Shown in pieces: positions 1-8,481 of a DNA stretch of 57,093 nt. Made by a program: the position numbers and the translations under genes. Under the pieces are notes generated by a model. That model searched no databases and was not told the origin of the DNA. It was given only the letters and a program-made list of their open reading frames with translations. How positions within the stretch are numbered: the first letter of the stretch is position 1; every line of letters starts with the position of its first letter. The stretch comes from Rhodospirillaceae bacterium. Lineage in GTDB: Bacteria > Pseudomonadota > Alphaproteobacteria > CACIAM-22H2. Location of the stretch: the NCBI GenBank assembly GCA_022843945.1, contig JALHMR010000033.1:1-57093 (forward strand), in the 5' to 3' direction.

Positions 1-269
1 GCCAGCGGCAGCGCCTGGCCCGGGTCAGCCGCAGCGCCCGCCTGGACCACGGCAAAGGCCACGGCACGCACCGCCGCCGGGGCCGCGCGGAACAGCGTCG
101 CCGCGACGTCCTCCGGATAGACGCCCCGCGCAATCAGCTGGCGGGCGGCGCTTTCCGGCGTCACCCCCTGTGTGAGCAACTGCCGGACATCGCCCTCGAG
201 ATCCTGGGCATGACCCGGCCCCGACAGGAAAACCGCAGCAAGCACCAGCGCCCGAACGCAAGCCCTCAC
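1..269 (-). CDS. Secreted protein of unknown function (3' part missing)
   Basis: The first 89 codons of a minus-strand gene that runs off the left edge. It starts with GTG at 269, which overlaps the TGA of thiL as GTGA, so it is the last visible cistron of the riboflavin/thiL operon. The N-terminus has a basic start, a hydrophobic core (residues about 6–18, ALVLAAVFLSG) and a cleavage-like GHA-Q site near residue 22, so the product is probably exported. The mature part begins with a helical stretch (DVRQLLTQGVTPESAARQLI) that could be a repeat or a substrate-sensing region. I do not recognise the family. The start is chosen because the signal peptide directly follows the overlapping GTG. Confidence 0.65.
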   Translation of the reverse strand, partial: MRACVRALVLAAVFLSGPGHAQDLEGDVRQLLTQGVTPESAARQLIARGVYPEDVAATLFRAAPAAVRAVAFAVVQAGAAADPGQALPL

Positions 270-1255
270 GAATGCGTCCAGCCGCCGCGCTCAACGCTGC
301 GGCGCTTGCCGCTCGCGTCGACGACCGCAACGCCCTTGCCGCGCGTTGTCCGCCCGATGCGGGTGATCGGCGTCTTGAACTCGCGCGCCAGGCGCTCGAG
401 CATCTTGTCGGCCGAGGCCGGCGCGGTGAACAGGATCTCGTAGTCGTCGCCGCCGGTCAGCACGCGCTCGATCAGCTCCGGCCGCGCGGCGACAGCAGCC
501 TTGGCCGCCGGCGACAGCGGCAGCAGCGCTTCCTCGATGACGGCGCCGAGCTTCGACGTCTCGCAAAGATGGCCGAGATCCGCCACCAGGCCGTCGGACA
601 CGTCGAGCGCCGCCGTCGCAACACCCAGCAAGTGGGGGCCCAGTGCCACGCGCGGACGGGGCAGGCGATAGCGCTCGACGAGGTGGTCGCGCAGTTTCGG
701 CTTGAGGCCGGTCAACTCGCCCCGCCGCACCAGCAGGCCGAGCGCCGCATCGCCGAGCGTACCCGTAACGAAAACATCATCGCCCTCATGGGCGCCGCTG
801 CGCTTGAGGCCCCAGCTGGCCTTGACGAGGCCCAGCGCGGTGACCGCGAACGTCGCCGGACCCGGCGTCGCAACCGTGTCGCCCCCGACGAGCTGGACCT
901 CGAACTCGGCCTGGTCCTTGGCGAGGCCACGGGCAAAGGCCGCGATCCAGGCGTCGTCCTGATCGCGCCGGAAGGCTGTGTTGAGGAGATACCAGCGCGG
1001 ATGCGCGCCCTTGGCGGCCAGATCCGAGAGATTGACCCGCAGCACCTTGCGGGCGATCAGCTCCGGCGGATCGTCGGCAAGGAAGTGAACGCCCTCGACG
1101 ACAGCATCGGTCTTGACGACCAGCTCCTGCCCTTCCGGAACTTCGAGAAAGGCGACATCGTCGCGCAGGCCCAGGGCGCCGGGAACGTCCGCGGCGAGCG
1201 GCGCGAAATAGCGCGCGATGCGCTCGAATTCACCGCTCCGCTTGCCGGAAGCCAT
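266..1255 (-). CDS. thiL: Thiamine-monophosphate kinase
   Basis: ThiL phosphorylates thiamine monophosphate to thiamine diphosphate with ATP, the last step of the thiamine pathway, in the cytoplasm. The protein has the GEFERIARYFAPL N-terminus of the family, the LRDDVAFL metal-binding aspartates, the VGGDTVATPGP segment, and the ALDVSDGLVADLGHL and TGGDDYEILFTAP motifs of the AIR synthase-like fold. I use ATG at 1255, giving MASGKRSGEF, which fits the family. A GTG at 1276 in the same frame is an alternative. The gene overlaps the end of nusB and is overlapped at its stop by the next cistron. The nusB–thiL pairing is common in proteobacteria. Confidence 0.95.
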   Translation of the reverse strand: MASGKRSGEFERIARYFAPLAADVPGALGLRDDVAFLEVPEGQELVVKTDAVVEGVHFLADDPPELIARKVLRVNLSDLAAKGAHPRWYLLNTAFRRDQDDAWIAAFARGLAKDQAEFEVQLVGGDTVATPGPATFAVTALGLVKASWGLKRSGAHEGDDVFVTGTLGDAALGLLVRRGELTGLKPKLRDHLVERYRLPRPRVALGPHLLGVATAALDVSDGLVADLGHLCETSKLGAVIEEALLPLSPAAKAAVAARPELIERVLTGGDDYEILFTAPASADKMLERLAREFKTPITRIGRTTRGKGVAVVDASGKRRSVERGGWTHS

Positions 1256-1754
1256 CGCTGCCCACTTCACCGGCACGCACCCCGCGCGCCAGGCGATCGA
1301 GCATGCCGTTGACGAAGCCGGTCTCCTTCGCGGGGAAGAAGGCGTGCGCCACGTGCATGTATTCGTCGATGATGACGCGCGCCGGCGTGTCGGTGAAATC
1401 GACCAGCTCGGCCACGCCGGCGCGCAGCAGGGCGCGCATCACGGCGTCGAGGCGCTCGAGCTTCCAGTCCTCGGCCAGGGCGGGGGTAATCAGCGCATCG
1501 ATCTCGGCCTGGCGGGTGGCCGCAGTGGCCACCACCGCGGCGAAGAGCTTGGCATCGGGTGCCGACTTGCCGCTGCCGGCCTCGGTCAGGCGATGCGCGC
1601 GGAACTCCTTGATCACATCGGCCGCGTCGGCGCTCGACATCTCGATCTGGTAGAGCGCCTGTACGGCAAGGCGCCGTGCGGCGGTGCGCCGCTCGCCCTT
1701 GCGCCCGGTCGGGTTATCCATGGGCGGCTTGTCGGCGGGGGCGTCGGCCATCAT
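1230..1754 (-). CDS. nusB: Transcription antitermination protein NusB
   Basis: NusB binds boxA RNA together with NusE (S10) and promotes antitermination of rRNA operons. This 174-residue protein has a short non-conserved N-terminus followed by the family core, RRLAVQALYQIEMS, then the all-helical body with a conserved TDTPARVIIDEYMHVAHAF-like segment and the C-terminal FVNGMLDRLA helix. It follows ribH with an ATGA overlap (start 1754, ribH stop 1751–1753), so it is translated with the riboflavin genes. A second ATG directly after the first gives nearly the same product. Confidence 0.95.
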   Translation of the reverse strand: MMADAPADKPPMDNPTGRKGERRTAARRLAVQALYQIEMSSADAADVIKEFRAHRLTEAGSGKSAPDAKLFAAVVATAATRQAEIDALITPALAEDWKLERLDAVMRALLRAGVAELVDFTDTPARVIIDEYMHVAHAFFPAKETGFVNGMLDRLARGVRAGEVGSDGFRQAER

Positions 1755-2194
1755 CGTGCCGTCAGCCCGAACTTGTGCTTGAGCGCCACCATCGCCAGGC
1801 AGGCGCGCACGGCGTCGGCGCCCTTGTCACCCTCGCTTACTCTGGCGCGGACCCAGGCCTGCTCTTCGTTTTCGACGGTCAGGATGCCGTAACCAATGGC
1901 GGCGTGGTCGCGCAGCGCCAGTTCCTGCAGGCCGCGCGCACTCTCGCCGCACACATAGTCATAGTGCGAGGTCTCACCCCGGATGACGCAGCCAAGCGCC
2001 ACGAAACCATCGAATTGGCGCGACGCGAGAGCGAACGAGATGGCGCCCGGGATCTCGAAGGCACCCGGCACGGCGATACGCTCAAACGTCGCCCCCGCCT
2101 TCTCGAGCGCCGCCGCAGCGCCGCGCACCAGTTCGTCGGCCAGCGGCTCGTAGAACCGCGCCTCGACGATCAGGATATGAGGACCACTGGTCAT
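1751..2194 (-). CDS. ribH: 6,7-dimethyl-8-ribityllumazine synthase
   Basis: Lumazine synthase condenses 5-amino-6-ribitylamino-uracil with 3,4-dihydroxy-2-butanone 4-phosphate to form the precursor of riboflavin. The 147-residue protein has the family order: a HILIVEARFYEPLADEL N-terminus, VPGAFEIPGA (substrate binding), ALGCVIRGETSHYDYVCGES (phosphate and catalytic region) and GILTVENEEQAWVRA. The length is typical. It lies three bases after the ribB homologue and overlaps nusB, so it belongs to the same operon. Confidence 0.96.
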   Translation of the reverse strand: MTSGPHILIVEARFYEPLADELVRGAAAALEKAGATFERIAVPGAFEIPGAISFALASRQFDGFVALGCVIRGETSHYDYVCGESARGLQELALRDHAAIGYGILTVENEEQAWVRARVSEGDKGADAVRACLAMVALKHKFGLTAR

Positions 2195-2197
2195 GTC

Positions 2198-3415
2198 TTA
2201 CGCCTCGGTGAGCGGCGGAACCTTCCGCCATTCGACGACCGAGAGTCCGTAACCCTCCAGGCCGACGATGTTTCGGGGATGGTCCGAGAGCAGGACCATG
2301 TTGCGCACGCCGAGATCGAGCAGGATCTGGGCGCCGACGCCGTAATCGCGCAGGCCCGCGGCGGCGGCGGCGGCCTGCCGGCCGTGGTCAGACAGGAAAT
2401 CTCCCAGCGCCGAGGCCGGATTGTTGGGATCGCCGAGCCGGGCGCGCACCCGGTCCGACAGGCTGGTCGGCCGCGGCTCGCGGATCAGCACCACCACGCC
2501 CCGCCCCGCTTCGCCGATCACTTTCATCGCCGAGTGCAGGATGCTGCCCCGCCCCACCGAACGGTCGCCCAGAACGTCGTCGAGCACGTTGAGCGCATGC
2601 ATGCGCACGAGCACGGGATCCGCGCCGGAGATATCGCCCTTGATCAGCGCGATATGCTCGGCATAGGCCGCGTTGTTGACATAGACCACCATGCGGAACG
2701 TGCCGCCGAAACGGCTGTCGAGGGCCGTCTCGATGGTGCGCTCGACCAGCGTATCGTGGCGACGGCGATAGGCGATCAGGTCGGCGATCGTGCCGACCTT
2801 GAGCCCGTGGAACTGGGCGAATTTGATCAGGTCCGGCATCCGCGCCATGGTGCCGTCGTCGTTCATGATCTCGCAGATCACGCCCGACGGGTTGAGCCCG
2901 GCCAGCCGGGAGATATCGACCGCCGCCTCCGTGTGGCCGCTGCGCACCAGGACGCCGCCGTCCCGCGCCATCAGCGGGAATACGTGGCCCGGCGAAACGA
3001 TATCGCTGGCGCCCTTCTCCGGATCGATGGCCACGGCGATGGTGCGGGCGCGGTCGGAAGCCGAGATGCCGGTGGTCACGCCCTCGCGCGCCTCGATCGA
3101 CAGGGTAAACGCCGTCTCGTGGCGCGAGCGGTTGGCCGGCGACATCAGCTTCAGGTCGAGCTTCTCGCAGCGCGCCCGGGGCATGGCGAGGCAGATCAGG
3201 CCCCGGCCGTAGCGGGCCATGAAATTGACCGCTTCGGGGGTGGCCATCTGACCGGGGATGACGAGATCGCCTTCGTTCTCGCGGTCCTCGTCATCCACCA
3301 GGATAAACATGCGGCCGTTGCGCGCGTCGTCAATGATATCCTCGACCTTCGACAGGAAGGCGATATCGGCCACGCCGCGGTCGAGCAGCCCTTGCTGGCG
3401 CCGCGAAGGCGTCAT
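2198..3415 (-). CDS. ribB: 3,4-dihydroxy-2-butanone-4-phosphate synthase with degenerate GTP cyclohydrolase II-like domain (RibBX type)
   Basis: The N-terminal half is a complete RibB domain, which converts ribulose 5-phosphate to 3,4-dihydroxy-2-butanone 4-phosphate. It shows DDEDRENEGD (residues 41–50), EAREGVTTGISASDRA and the VRSGHTEAAVD active-site segment. The C-terminal half (about residues 215–400) aligns in order with GTP cyclohydrolase II but lacks the three zinc-binding cysteines. The corresponding stretch reads RMHALNVLDDVLGDRSVGRG, and the RQEGR catalytic segment is also gone. It is therefore unlikely to hydrolyse GTP. This architecture matches the RibBX variant described in Proteobacteria. 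A separate ribA must lie elsewhere. It overlaps ribE as ATGA. Confidence 0.93.
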   Translation of the reverse strand: MTPSRRQQGLLDRGVADIAFLSKVEDIIDDARNGRMFILVDDEDRENEGDLVIPGQMATPEAVNFMARYGRGLICLAMPRARCEKLDLKLMSPANRSRHETAFTLSIEAREGVTTGISASDRARTIAVAIDPEKGASDIVSPGHVFPLMARDGGVLVRSGHTEAAVDISRLAGLNPSGVICEIMNDDGTMARMPDLIKFAQFHGLKVGTIADLIAYRRRHDTLVERTIETALDSRFGGTFRMVVYVNNAAYAEHIALIKGDISGADPVLVRMHALNVLDDVLGDRSVGRGSILHSAMKVIGEAGRGVVVLIREPRPTSLSDRVRARLGDPNNPASALGDFLSDHGRQAAAAAAGLRDYGVGAQILLDLGVRNMVLLSDHPRNIVGLEGYGLSVVEWRKVPPLTEA

Positions 3416-4029
3416 GTCACGGGTTCCTTTTGGTTCAAGCGCGCAACATAGCGCGCCATCAGGTCGACTTCCACGTTGACGCGCGCTCCCACTCCCAAAT
3501 CGCCCAATGTCGTCACCGTCTGGGTATGTGGGATGATATTGATCTCGAAGCGCGTCGCGGGCCCGTGATCGGTCACCCGGTTGACCGTCAGGGACACCCC
3601 GTCGACGGTGATCGAGCCCTTGGCGGCGATGAAGCGGCCGAGTTCGGCCGGCACCTCGAAGACCAGCCGCAGCGAGCCGCCCTCCTGGCCGCGCTCCATC
3701 AGCGTACCGACACCGTCAACATGGCCGCTGACCAGGTGCCCGCCGAGCTCGTCGCCGGCCCTGAGCGCGCGCTCGAGATTGATCCGGGTCCCGGCCTGCC
3801 AGGCACCGAGCGTGGTGCAAGCCAGCGTCTCGGCGGAGGCCTCCACCGCGAACCAACCCGGCCCCTTCTTGACCACGGTCAGGCAGCAGCCGGCGCAAGC
3901 GACCGAGGCGCCGATCGCCAGATCAGCGGTCTCGTAAGCCGTCTCGATGACCAGCCGGGTATCGCGGCGCTCGCGCCCCGGCGCGAGTTCGCGCACCCGA
4001 CCCCGATCGGTGACGATGCCGGTGAACAT
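3412..4029 (-). CDS. ribE: Riboflavin synthase alpha subunit
   Basis: Dismutates two molecules of 6,7-dimethyl-8-ribityllumazine to riboflavin. The protein has two similar lumazine-binding domains. The first starts at the diagnostic MFTGIVTDRGRV, which fixes the start at ATG 4029 although the frame stays open further upstream. The second repeats the VSLTVNRV-type motif after HLVSGHVDGVG. The 205-residue length is usual. It overlaps the ribB homologue by the ATGA at 3412–3415 and lies 69 bases after ribD, all in the same direction. Confidence 0.95.
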   Translation of the reverse strand: MFTGIVTDRGRVRELAPGRERRDTRLVIETAYETADLAIGASVACAGCCLTVVKKGPGWFAVEASAETLACTTLGAWQAGTRINLERALRAGDELGGHLVSGHVDGVGTLMERGQEGGSLRLVFEVPAELGRFIAAKGSITVDGVSLTVNRVTDHGPATRFEINIIPHTQTVTTLGDLGVGARVNVEVDLMARYVARLNQKEPVT

Positions 4030-4098
4030 GCCGGCAAGGATAGCGCGAAGCTTCCGCTGGGGCAATTGCTCCGTATACGGATCAATTGCCCCGTGGGA

Positions 4099-5205
4099 TC
4101 AGCGCGCGCTGTAGGTCTCGAGGATGTCGTCGCCGCAGCGCTCGACAGAACGGCGCACGAAGCGCGGCGCCTGGTCGAGCTTGTCGACGCCGAAGGCTGC
4201 GGCCACGGGGATGCCGTCGCCGCCGATCAGCTGGGCGGCCCGGAACCAGACCATCCGGTCGATCAGGCCTTCGGCCAGCAGGGCGCCGGTCACGCGGCCG
4301 CCTCCTTCGACCAGCACGCGCGTCAACCCGCGCTCCCCCAAGGCCCGCATCATGCCATGCATATCCGGCCGGTCGCCCGACAGCGGCGTCGCATCGATGA
4401 GCTCGATGCCGCACTCTAAGAACGCGTCGCGCCGATCGTCGTCGGCGTCCGGATAAGCCACGATCCAGGTCGGCACCTGGCGGGCGGTGCGCACGACACG
4501 GGCGGTGAGCGGCAGACGCAGCCGCGGATCGATGATCACCCGGACCGGTGAGCGTCCGGTCAGCCCCGGGAGCCGGCAGGTGAGATCGGGATCGTCGGAC
4601 AGGGCCGTACCGACCCCGACCAGGATCGCATCGTGCTGGGCGCGCAAGGCATGCCCGCGATGGCGCGCCACCTCGCCGGTGATCCACTGGCTCTGGCCGC
4701 GATGCGTGGCGATGCGCCCGTCGAGCGTCGTTGCCGCCTTGAGGGTCACCAGGGGACGTCCCTCGCGAACCCGCTGAAAGAAACCGGCGTTGATCTCCCT
4801 GGCTTCCTCGGACAGCAACCCGACCTCGAGCGCGATCCCGGCCCGCTTCAAGGTGGCGAAGCCGGTTCCCGCCACCCGCGGATCGGGATCCTCGACGGCC
4901 ACCACGGCGCGGGCGACCCTCGCGGCGATCAGGGCCTCGGTGCAGGGCGGTGTCTTGCCGTGATGGCTGCAGGGCTCGAGCGTGACATAGGCCGTGGCCC
5001 CCGCGGCGGCCGAGCCGGCGCGGGCCAGCGCCTCGGTCTCGGCATGCGGCCGGCCCGAAGGCTGGGTCCAGCCGCGGCTCACGACGGCGCCATCCTTGAC
5101 CAGGACGCAGCCGACCGAGGGATTGGGCCAGGTGACGCCCAGGTTGCGGCGCGCCAGCGCCAGCGCTGCGCGCATATGGTTGATATCGCTGGCTGCGGAC
5201 GTCAC
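4099..5205 (-). CDS. ribD: Bifunctional pyrimidine deaminase/reductase RibD
   Basis: RibD performs the second and third steps of riboflavin synthesis: deamination of the diaminopyrimidine, then NADPH-dependent reduction of the ribosyl side chain. The deaminase domain (about residues 10–150) has RTWPNPSVGCV-like NLGVTWPNPSVGCVLV, HAETEAL and the zinc site PCSHHGKTPPCTEAL. The reductase domain follows with LKAATTLDGRIAT and a C-terminal LVEGGGRVTGALL. I choose GTG at 5205 because GGAAGGGG lies just upstream at good spacing and it places MRAALALARR at residue 11 as in relatives. ATG 5175 would lose that N-terminus. It starts 31 bases after the nrdR stop. Confidence 0.94.
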   Translation of the reverse strand: MTSAASDINHMRAALALARRNLGVTWPNPSVGCVLVKDGAVVSRGWTQPSGRPHAETEALARAGSAAAGATAYVTLEPCSHHGKTPPCTEALIAARVARAVVAVEDPDPRVAGTGFATLKRAGIALEVGLLSEEAREINAGFFQRVREGRPLVTLKAATTLDGRIATHRGQSQWITGEVARHRGHALRAQHDAILVGVGTALSDDPDLTCRLPGLTGRSPVRVIIDPRLRLPLTARVVRTARQVPTWIVAYPDADDDRRDAFLECGIELIDATPLSGDRPDMHGMMRALGERGLTRVLVEGGGRVTGALLAEGLIDRMVWFRAAQLIGGDGIPVAAAFGVDKLDQAPRFVRRSVERCGDDILETYSAR

Positions 5206-5236
5206 GGCCGCCCCCTTCCCGCCGCCGGCGGTCGTG

Positions 5237-5701
5237 TCAGTCCTTGTCGACGCTGCCGCCGAGCTTGCCGACGAAATCCTCGAAATCCTTCGCCTCGCGG
5301 AAATTGCGATAGACCGAGGCGAAGCGGACATAGGCGACCGGATCGAGCGTCGACAGCGCGTCCATGACCATCTCGCCCACCACCGTGGACGAAATCTCGC
5401 TCTCGCCCAGGCTTTCGAGCCGCCGGACGATGCCGCTGACGATACGCTCCACGCGCTCGGGCTCGACCGGCCGCTTGCGTACGGCAATGGCGATCGAGCG
5501 CGCAATCTTGTCGCGATCGAACGGTTCCTTGACGTTGTTCTTCTTCACGACCACGAGATCGCGAAGCTGAACGCGCTCAAAGGTCGTAAAGCGCGAGCCG
5601 CAGGCCGGGCAGAAACGCCGTCGACGAATCGCCGAGTTGTCCTCGGTCGGCCGAGAATCCTTCACCTGCGTGTCGTCATGACCGCAAAACGGACAGCGCA
5701 T
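5237..5701 (-). CDS. nrdR: Transcriptional repressor NrdR
   Basis: NrdR is a zinc-ribbon/ATP-cone repressor of ribonucleotide reductase genes. The 154-residue protein opens with [17 protein letters not shown] and the second cysteine pair [12 protein letters not shown]. The ATP-cone follows ([16 protein letters not shown], then the helical bundle to [15 protein letters not shown]). Length and order are standard. It sits between glyA and ribD, the usual alphaproteobacterial position, and is presumably cotranscribed. Confidence 0.97.
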   Translation of the reverse strand: MRCPFCGHDDTQVKDSRPTEDNSAIRRRRFCPACGSRFTTFERVQLRDLVVVKKNNVKEPFDRDKIARSIAIAVRKRPVEPERVERIVSGIVRRLESLGESEISSTVVGEMVMDALSTLDPVAYVRFASVYRNFREAKDFEDFVGKLGGSVDKD

Positions 5702-5746
5702 CCCCCTCGCCTCCCCTCGTCTTTGTTCGTCGCCCCGCGCGACCGC

Positions 5747-7072
5747 CTAGCGGCCGGAATAGATCGGAAAGCGGCGGCAGAGTTCCGCCACCTTGCTCCG
5801 GACCGTCCGCTCGACTTCCGAATTGTCCCCCGAATTGCTGGCGGCAAGACCGTCCAGCACCTCGCCGATCAGTTCCCCGACCTGGCGGAACTCCGCCTGA
5901 CCGAAGCCTCTCGTGGTCCCTGCCGGCGTGCCGACACGGACGCCGGATGTCACGGCCGGCTTCTCCGGATCGAACGGAATGCCGTTCTTGTTGCAGGTGA
6001 TGCCGGCGCGATCGAGGCTCTGTTCGGCGGCCCGGCCGGTCAGCTTCTTGGACCGCAGATCGACCAGCATCAGGTGCGTATCGGTGCCGCCCGAGACGAT
6101 ATCGAGGCCACGCGCCTGCAGCGTCGCGGCCAGCGTCTTGGCGTTGTCGACGACCGCCTTGGCGTAGGTCCTGAACTCCGGACGCAGCGCCTCGCCCAGG
6201 GCCACCGCCTTGGCCGCGATCACGTGCATGAGCGGACCGCCCTGCAGGCCGGGGAAGACCGCCGAATTGATCTTCTTGCCTAGTTCCTCGTCCATCGAAA
6301 GGATCATGCCGCCACGCGGACCGCGCAGCGTCTTGTGCGTCGTGGTCGTCACGACATGCGCGTGCGGCAGCGGGCTGGGATGGGCGCCGCCCGCCACCAG
6401 TCCGGCGAAATGCGCCATGTCCACCATCAGGAACGCGCCAACCGCATCGGCGATCTTGCGGAAGCGCGCGAAGTCGATGAGCCGCGGATAGGCGGAACCG
6501 CCGGCCACGATGAGCTTCGGTTTGTGCTCGCGGGCCAGCTTCTCGACCTCGTCATAGTCGATACGCTGGTCGTCGCGGCGAACCTCGTAGGAAACCGCCT
6601 TGAACCACTTGCCGGACTGGTTGACCGGCGAGCCATGCGTTAGGTGACCGCCATGGGCGAGCGACAGGCCGAGGAACGTGTCGCCCGGCTGCAGCAGGGC
6701 GAAGAACACGGCCTGGTTGGCCTGGGCACCGGAATGCGGCTGCACGTTGGCGAAGTTGCAGCCGAACAGCTTCTTGGCGCGTTCGATGGCCAGCGCCTCG
6801 GCGACGTCCACGTATTCGCAGCCGCCGTAGTAGCGGCGACCGGGATAACCTTCGGCGTATTTGTTGGTCAGCACGGAGCCCTGCGCCTCGAGCACCGCGG
6901 CCGAGACGATGTTCTCGGAGGCGATCAGCTCGATCTTGTCGCGCTGACGACCCAACTCGTCCTGCAGCGATTGCCAGATCTCGGGATCGACCTCGGCGAC
7001 GCTGCCGCCGAAGAAGCGGTCATGCGGTGCGCTGGCGGGATTGGACGCAACGGCGGGCTTGGCAGGCGACAT
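5747..7072 (-). CDS. glyA: Serine hydroxymethyltransferase
   Basis: PLP enzyme that interconverts serine and glycine with tetrahydrofolate, the main source of one-carbon units. Recognisable motifs include [46 protein letters not shown], the lysine loop [17 protein letters not shown] and the C-terminal [18 protein letters not shown] 7072 gives [11 protein letters not shown] and a 441-residue enzyme of normal size. The frame is open further upstream, but that would run into rpiB. It follows rpiB by 29 bases and precedes nrdR by 45. Confidence 0.97.
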   Translation of the reverse strand: MSPAKPAVASNPASAPHDRFFGGSVAEVDPEIWQSLQDELGRQRDKIELIASENIVSAAVLEAQGSVLTNKYAEGYPGRRYYGGCEYVDVAEALAIERAKKLFGCNFANVQPHSGAQANQAVFFALLQPGDTFLGLSLAHGGHLTHGSPVNQSGKWFKAVSYEVRRDDQRIDYDEVEKLAREHKPKLIVAGGSAYPRLIDFARFRKIADAVGAFLMVDMAHFAGLVAGGAHPSPLPHAHVVTTTTHKTLRGPRGGMILSMDEELGKKINSAVFPGLQGGPLMHVIAAKAVALGEALRPEFRTYAKAVVDNAKTLAATLQARGLDIVSGGTDTHLMLVDLRSKKLTGRAAEQSLDRAGITCNKNGIPFDPEKPAVTSGVRVGTPAGTTRGFGQAEFRQVGELIGEVLDGLAASNSGDNSEVERTVRSKVAELCRRFPIYSGR

Positions 7073-7101
7073 GGAACGCAGATACTCCGTGAGAAGCGGA
7101 T

Positions 7102-7536
<435 letters not shown>

Positions 7537-7748
7537 TCGGATTGCATTCGGGTGGCGATTGCGGGAAGACCGAAGGCTACCATATGTCGAAAGCGGCTGC
7601 CAATCGGCCACTATCCCTCGGGATTCCGCCTCTCCCGGCCGGCAATTCGGAAAAATTGAGCGGCCGATAAATAATTCGGCCCGCGCGGTCCGGGAGCCGG
7701 TGAAAGCGCGCGGCGCCTCCGAATCCAGATCAAGCGTAGAGCGGCAGT

Positions 7749-7795
7749 AATATTGTCATTCCGTAAACCAATATTTCCTCCCCGCCATTAATATT
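7749..7795. promoter_or_regulatory. Three phased AATATT boxes upstream of mucR
   Basis: AATATT occurs at 7749–7754, 7770–7775 and 7790–7795. The spacing is 21 and 20 bases, about two helical turns, so all three fall on one DNA face in an otherwise G+C-rich sequence. MucR/Ros proteins bind A+T-rich sites with T-A steps and often repress their own gene. These boxes lie about 50–100 bases upstream of the mucR promoter and could also act on the divergent rpiB operon. The role is inferred. The rest of the 7537–7973 intergenic region shows no convincing gene. Confidence 0.4.
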
Positions 7796-7845
7796 GGGGT
7801 ACTGGCGAAGTTCTGATTGATAAACAGTAAAATGATGCAAAAAGT

Positions 7846-7875
7846 TTGACAACGCCGCGTTGCCGCGCTTATCAA
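7846..7875 (+). promoter_or_regulatory. Candidate sigma70-type promoter of mucR
   Basis: A perfect TTGACA (-35, 7846–7851) is followed after 18 bases by TATCAA (7870–7875), a four-of-six match to TATAAT. Transcription would begin near 7882 and give a leader of roughly 90 bases before the mucR ATG at 7974. Confidence 0.5.
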
Positions 7876-7973
7876 TTCGGCGCGTGGCGGTAAAGGGCTG
7901 CGTTTTGTTATCCTTTTCTAAGAACTTCGCAGTACATTCCGCGTCCTTCAAAGAGAAACCCCTCCGGTCTCCC

Positions 7974-8399
7974 ATGACCTCTTCCGACAAGCCTGGTAAC
8001 GGCGATCTACTGCGCATGGCTGCTGATGTCGCCGCGGCCTATGTCAGCAACAACACGCTGCCGGCTACCCAGATCACCGATGTCATCAAGACGATCTACG
8101 CGTCGTTCGTGTCGCTCGACCGGACCGATGGCGGGCTCCCGACCAATGCGAAGCCGATCGTGCCGATCAAGAAATCGGTGACGCCCGAGCACATCATCTG
8201 TCTCGAGGACGGGAAGAAGCTCAAGATGCTGAAGCGCCATCTGCGGACGGCGTATGGCCTGACCCCCGAGGAATACCGGGCGAAGTGGGGCCTGCCCGTC
8301 GATTACCCGATGGTGGCGCCGAACTATGCCGAGCAGCGCTCGGCCTTTGCCAAGAAGATCGGCCTCGGCCGCAAGCCGTCCAAGCGGCTGAAGAAGTAG
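7974..8399 (+). CDS. mucR: MucR/Ros family zinc-finger transcriptional regulator
   Basis: Global regulator of exopolysaccharide, motility and cell-cycle genes in alphaproteobacteria. It acts by binding A+T-rich DNA. The N-terminal helical oligomerisation part (LLRMAADVAAAYVSNNTLP) is followed by the prokaryotic zinc finger. That segment contains a single upstream cysteine (IICLEDGKKLKMLKRHLRTAYG), then LTPEEYRAKWGLPVDYPMVAPNYAEQRS. The first position of the classic cysteine pair is followed by acidic residues (CLED), as in MucR proteins. ATG 7974 gives the usual 141 residues. The in-frame extension upstream is non-conserved and A+T-rich. It is transcribed alone, away from rpiB. Confidence 0.93.
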   Translation: MTSSDKPGNGDLLRMAADVAAAYVSNNTLPATQITDVIKTIYASFVSLDRTDGGLPTNAKPIVPIKKSVTPEHIICLEDGKKLKMLKRHLRTAYGLTPEEYRAKWGLPVDYPMVAPNYAEQRSAFAKKIGLGRKPSKRLKK

Positions 8400-8430
8400 C
8401 GCAGCGCCCGGCGGCCTGCGCAAATGAAAA

Positions 8431-8453
8431 CGGCCCGGCAAGATGCCGGGCCG
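8431..8453. terminator. Bidirectional intrinsic terminator
   Basis: Perfect 10-base inverted repeat CGGCCCGGCA / TGCCGGGCCG with a 3-base AGA loop. It is flanked by AAAA on the left and TT on the right, so the minus-strand transcript has TTTT after the stem. It lies between the converging mucR and liv substrate-binding protein genes and probably terminates both. Confidence 0.8.
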
Positions 8454-8481
8454 TTCCCGCTTCAGGGTCCGAAGACCCCGA

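Noticed and set aside
1676-3451. Very long plus-strand frame over nusB/ribH/ribB
   Set aside because: It is a shadow of the minus-strand riboflavin genes. The residue composition (His/Arg/Gly-rich) is typical of reverse-strand reading in G+C-rich DNA.
4030-4098. FMN riboswitch in the riboflavin operon
   Set aside because: I looked for the conserved RFN-element blocks upstream of ribE, ribD and rpiB and did not see them. The gaps before ribE and ribD are too short.
7730-8017. Minus-strand frame opposite the mucR upstream region
   Set aside because: It overlaps the promoter and start of mucR. Its residues show no family pattern, and the A+T-rich composition explains the long frame.
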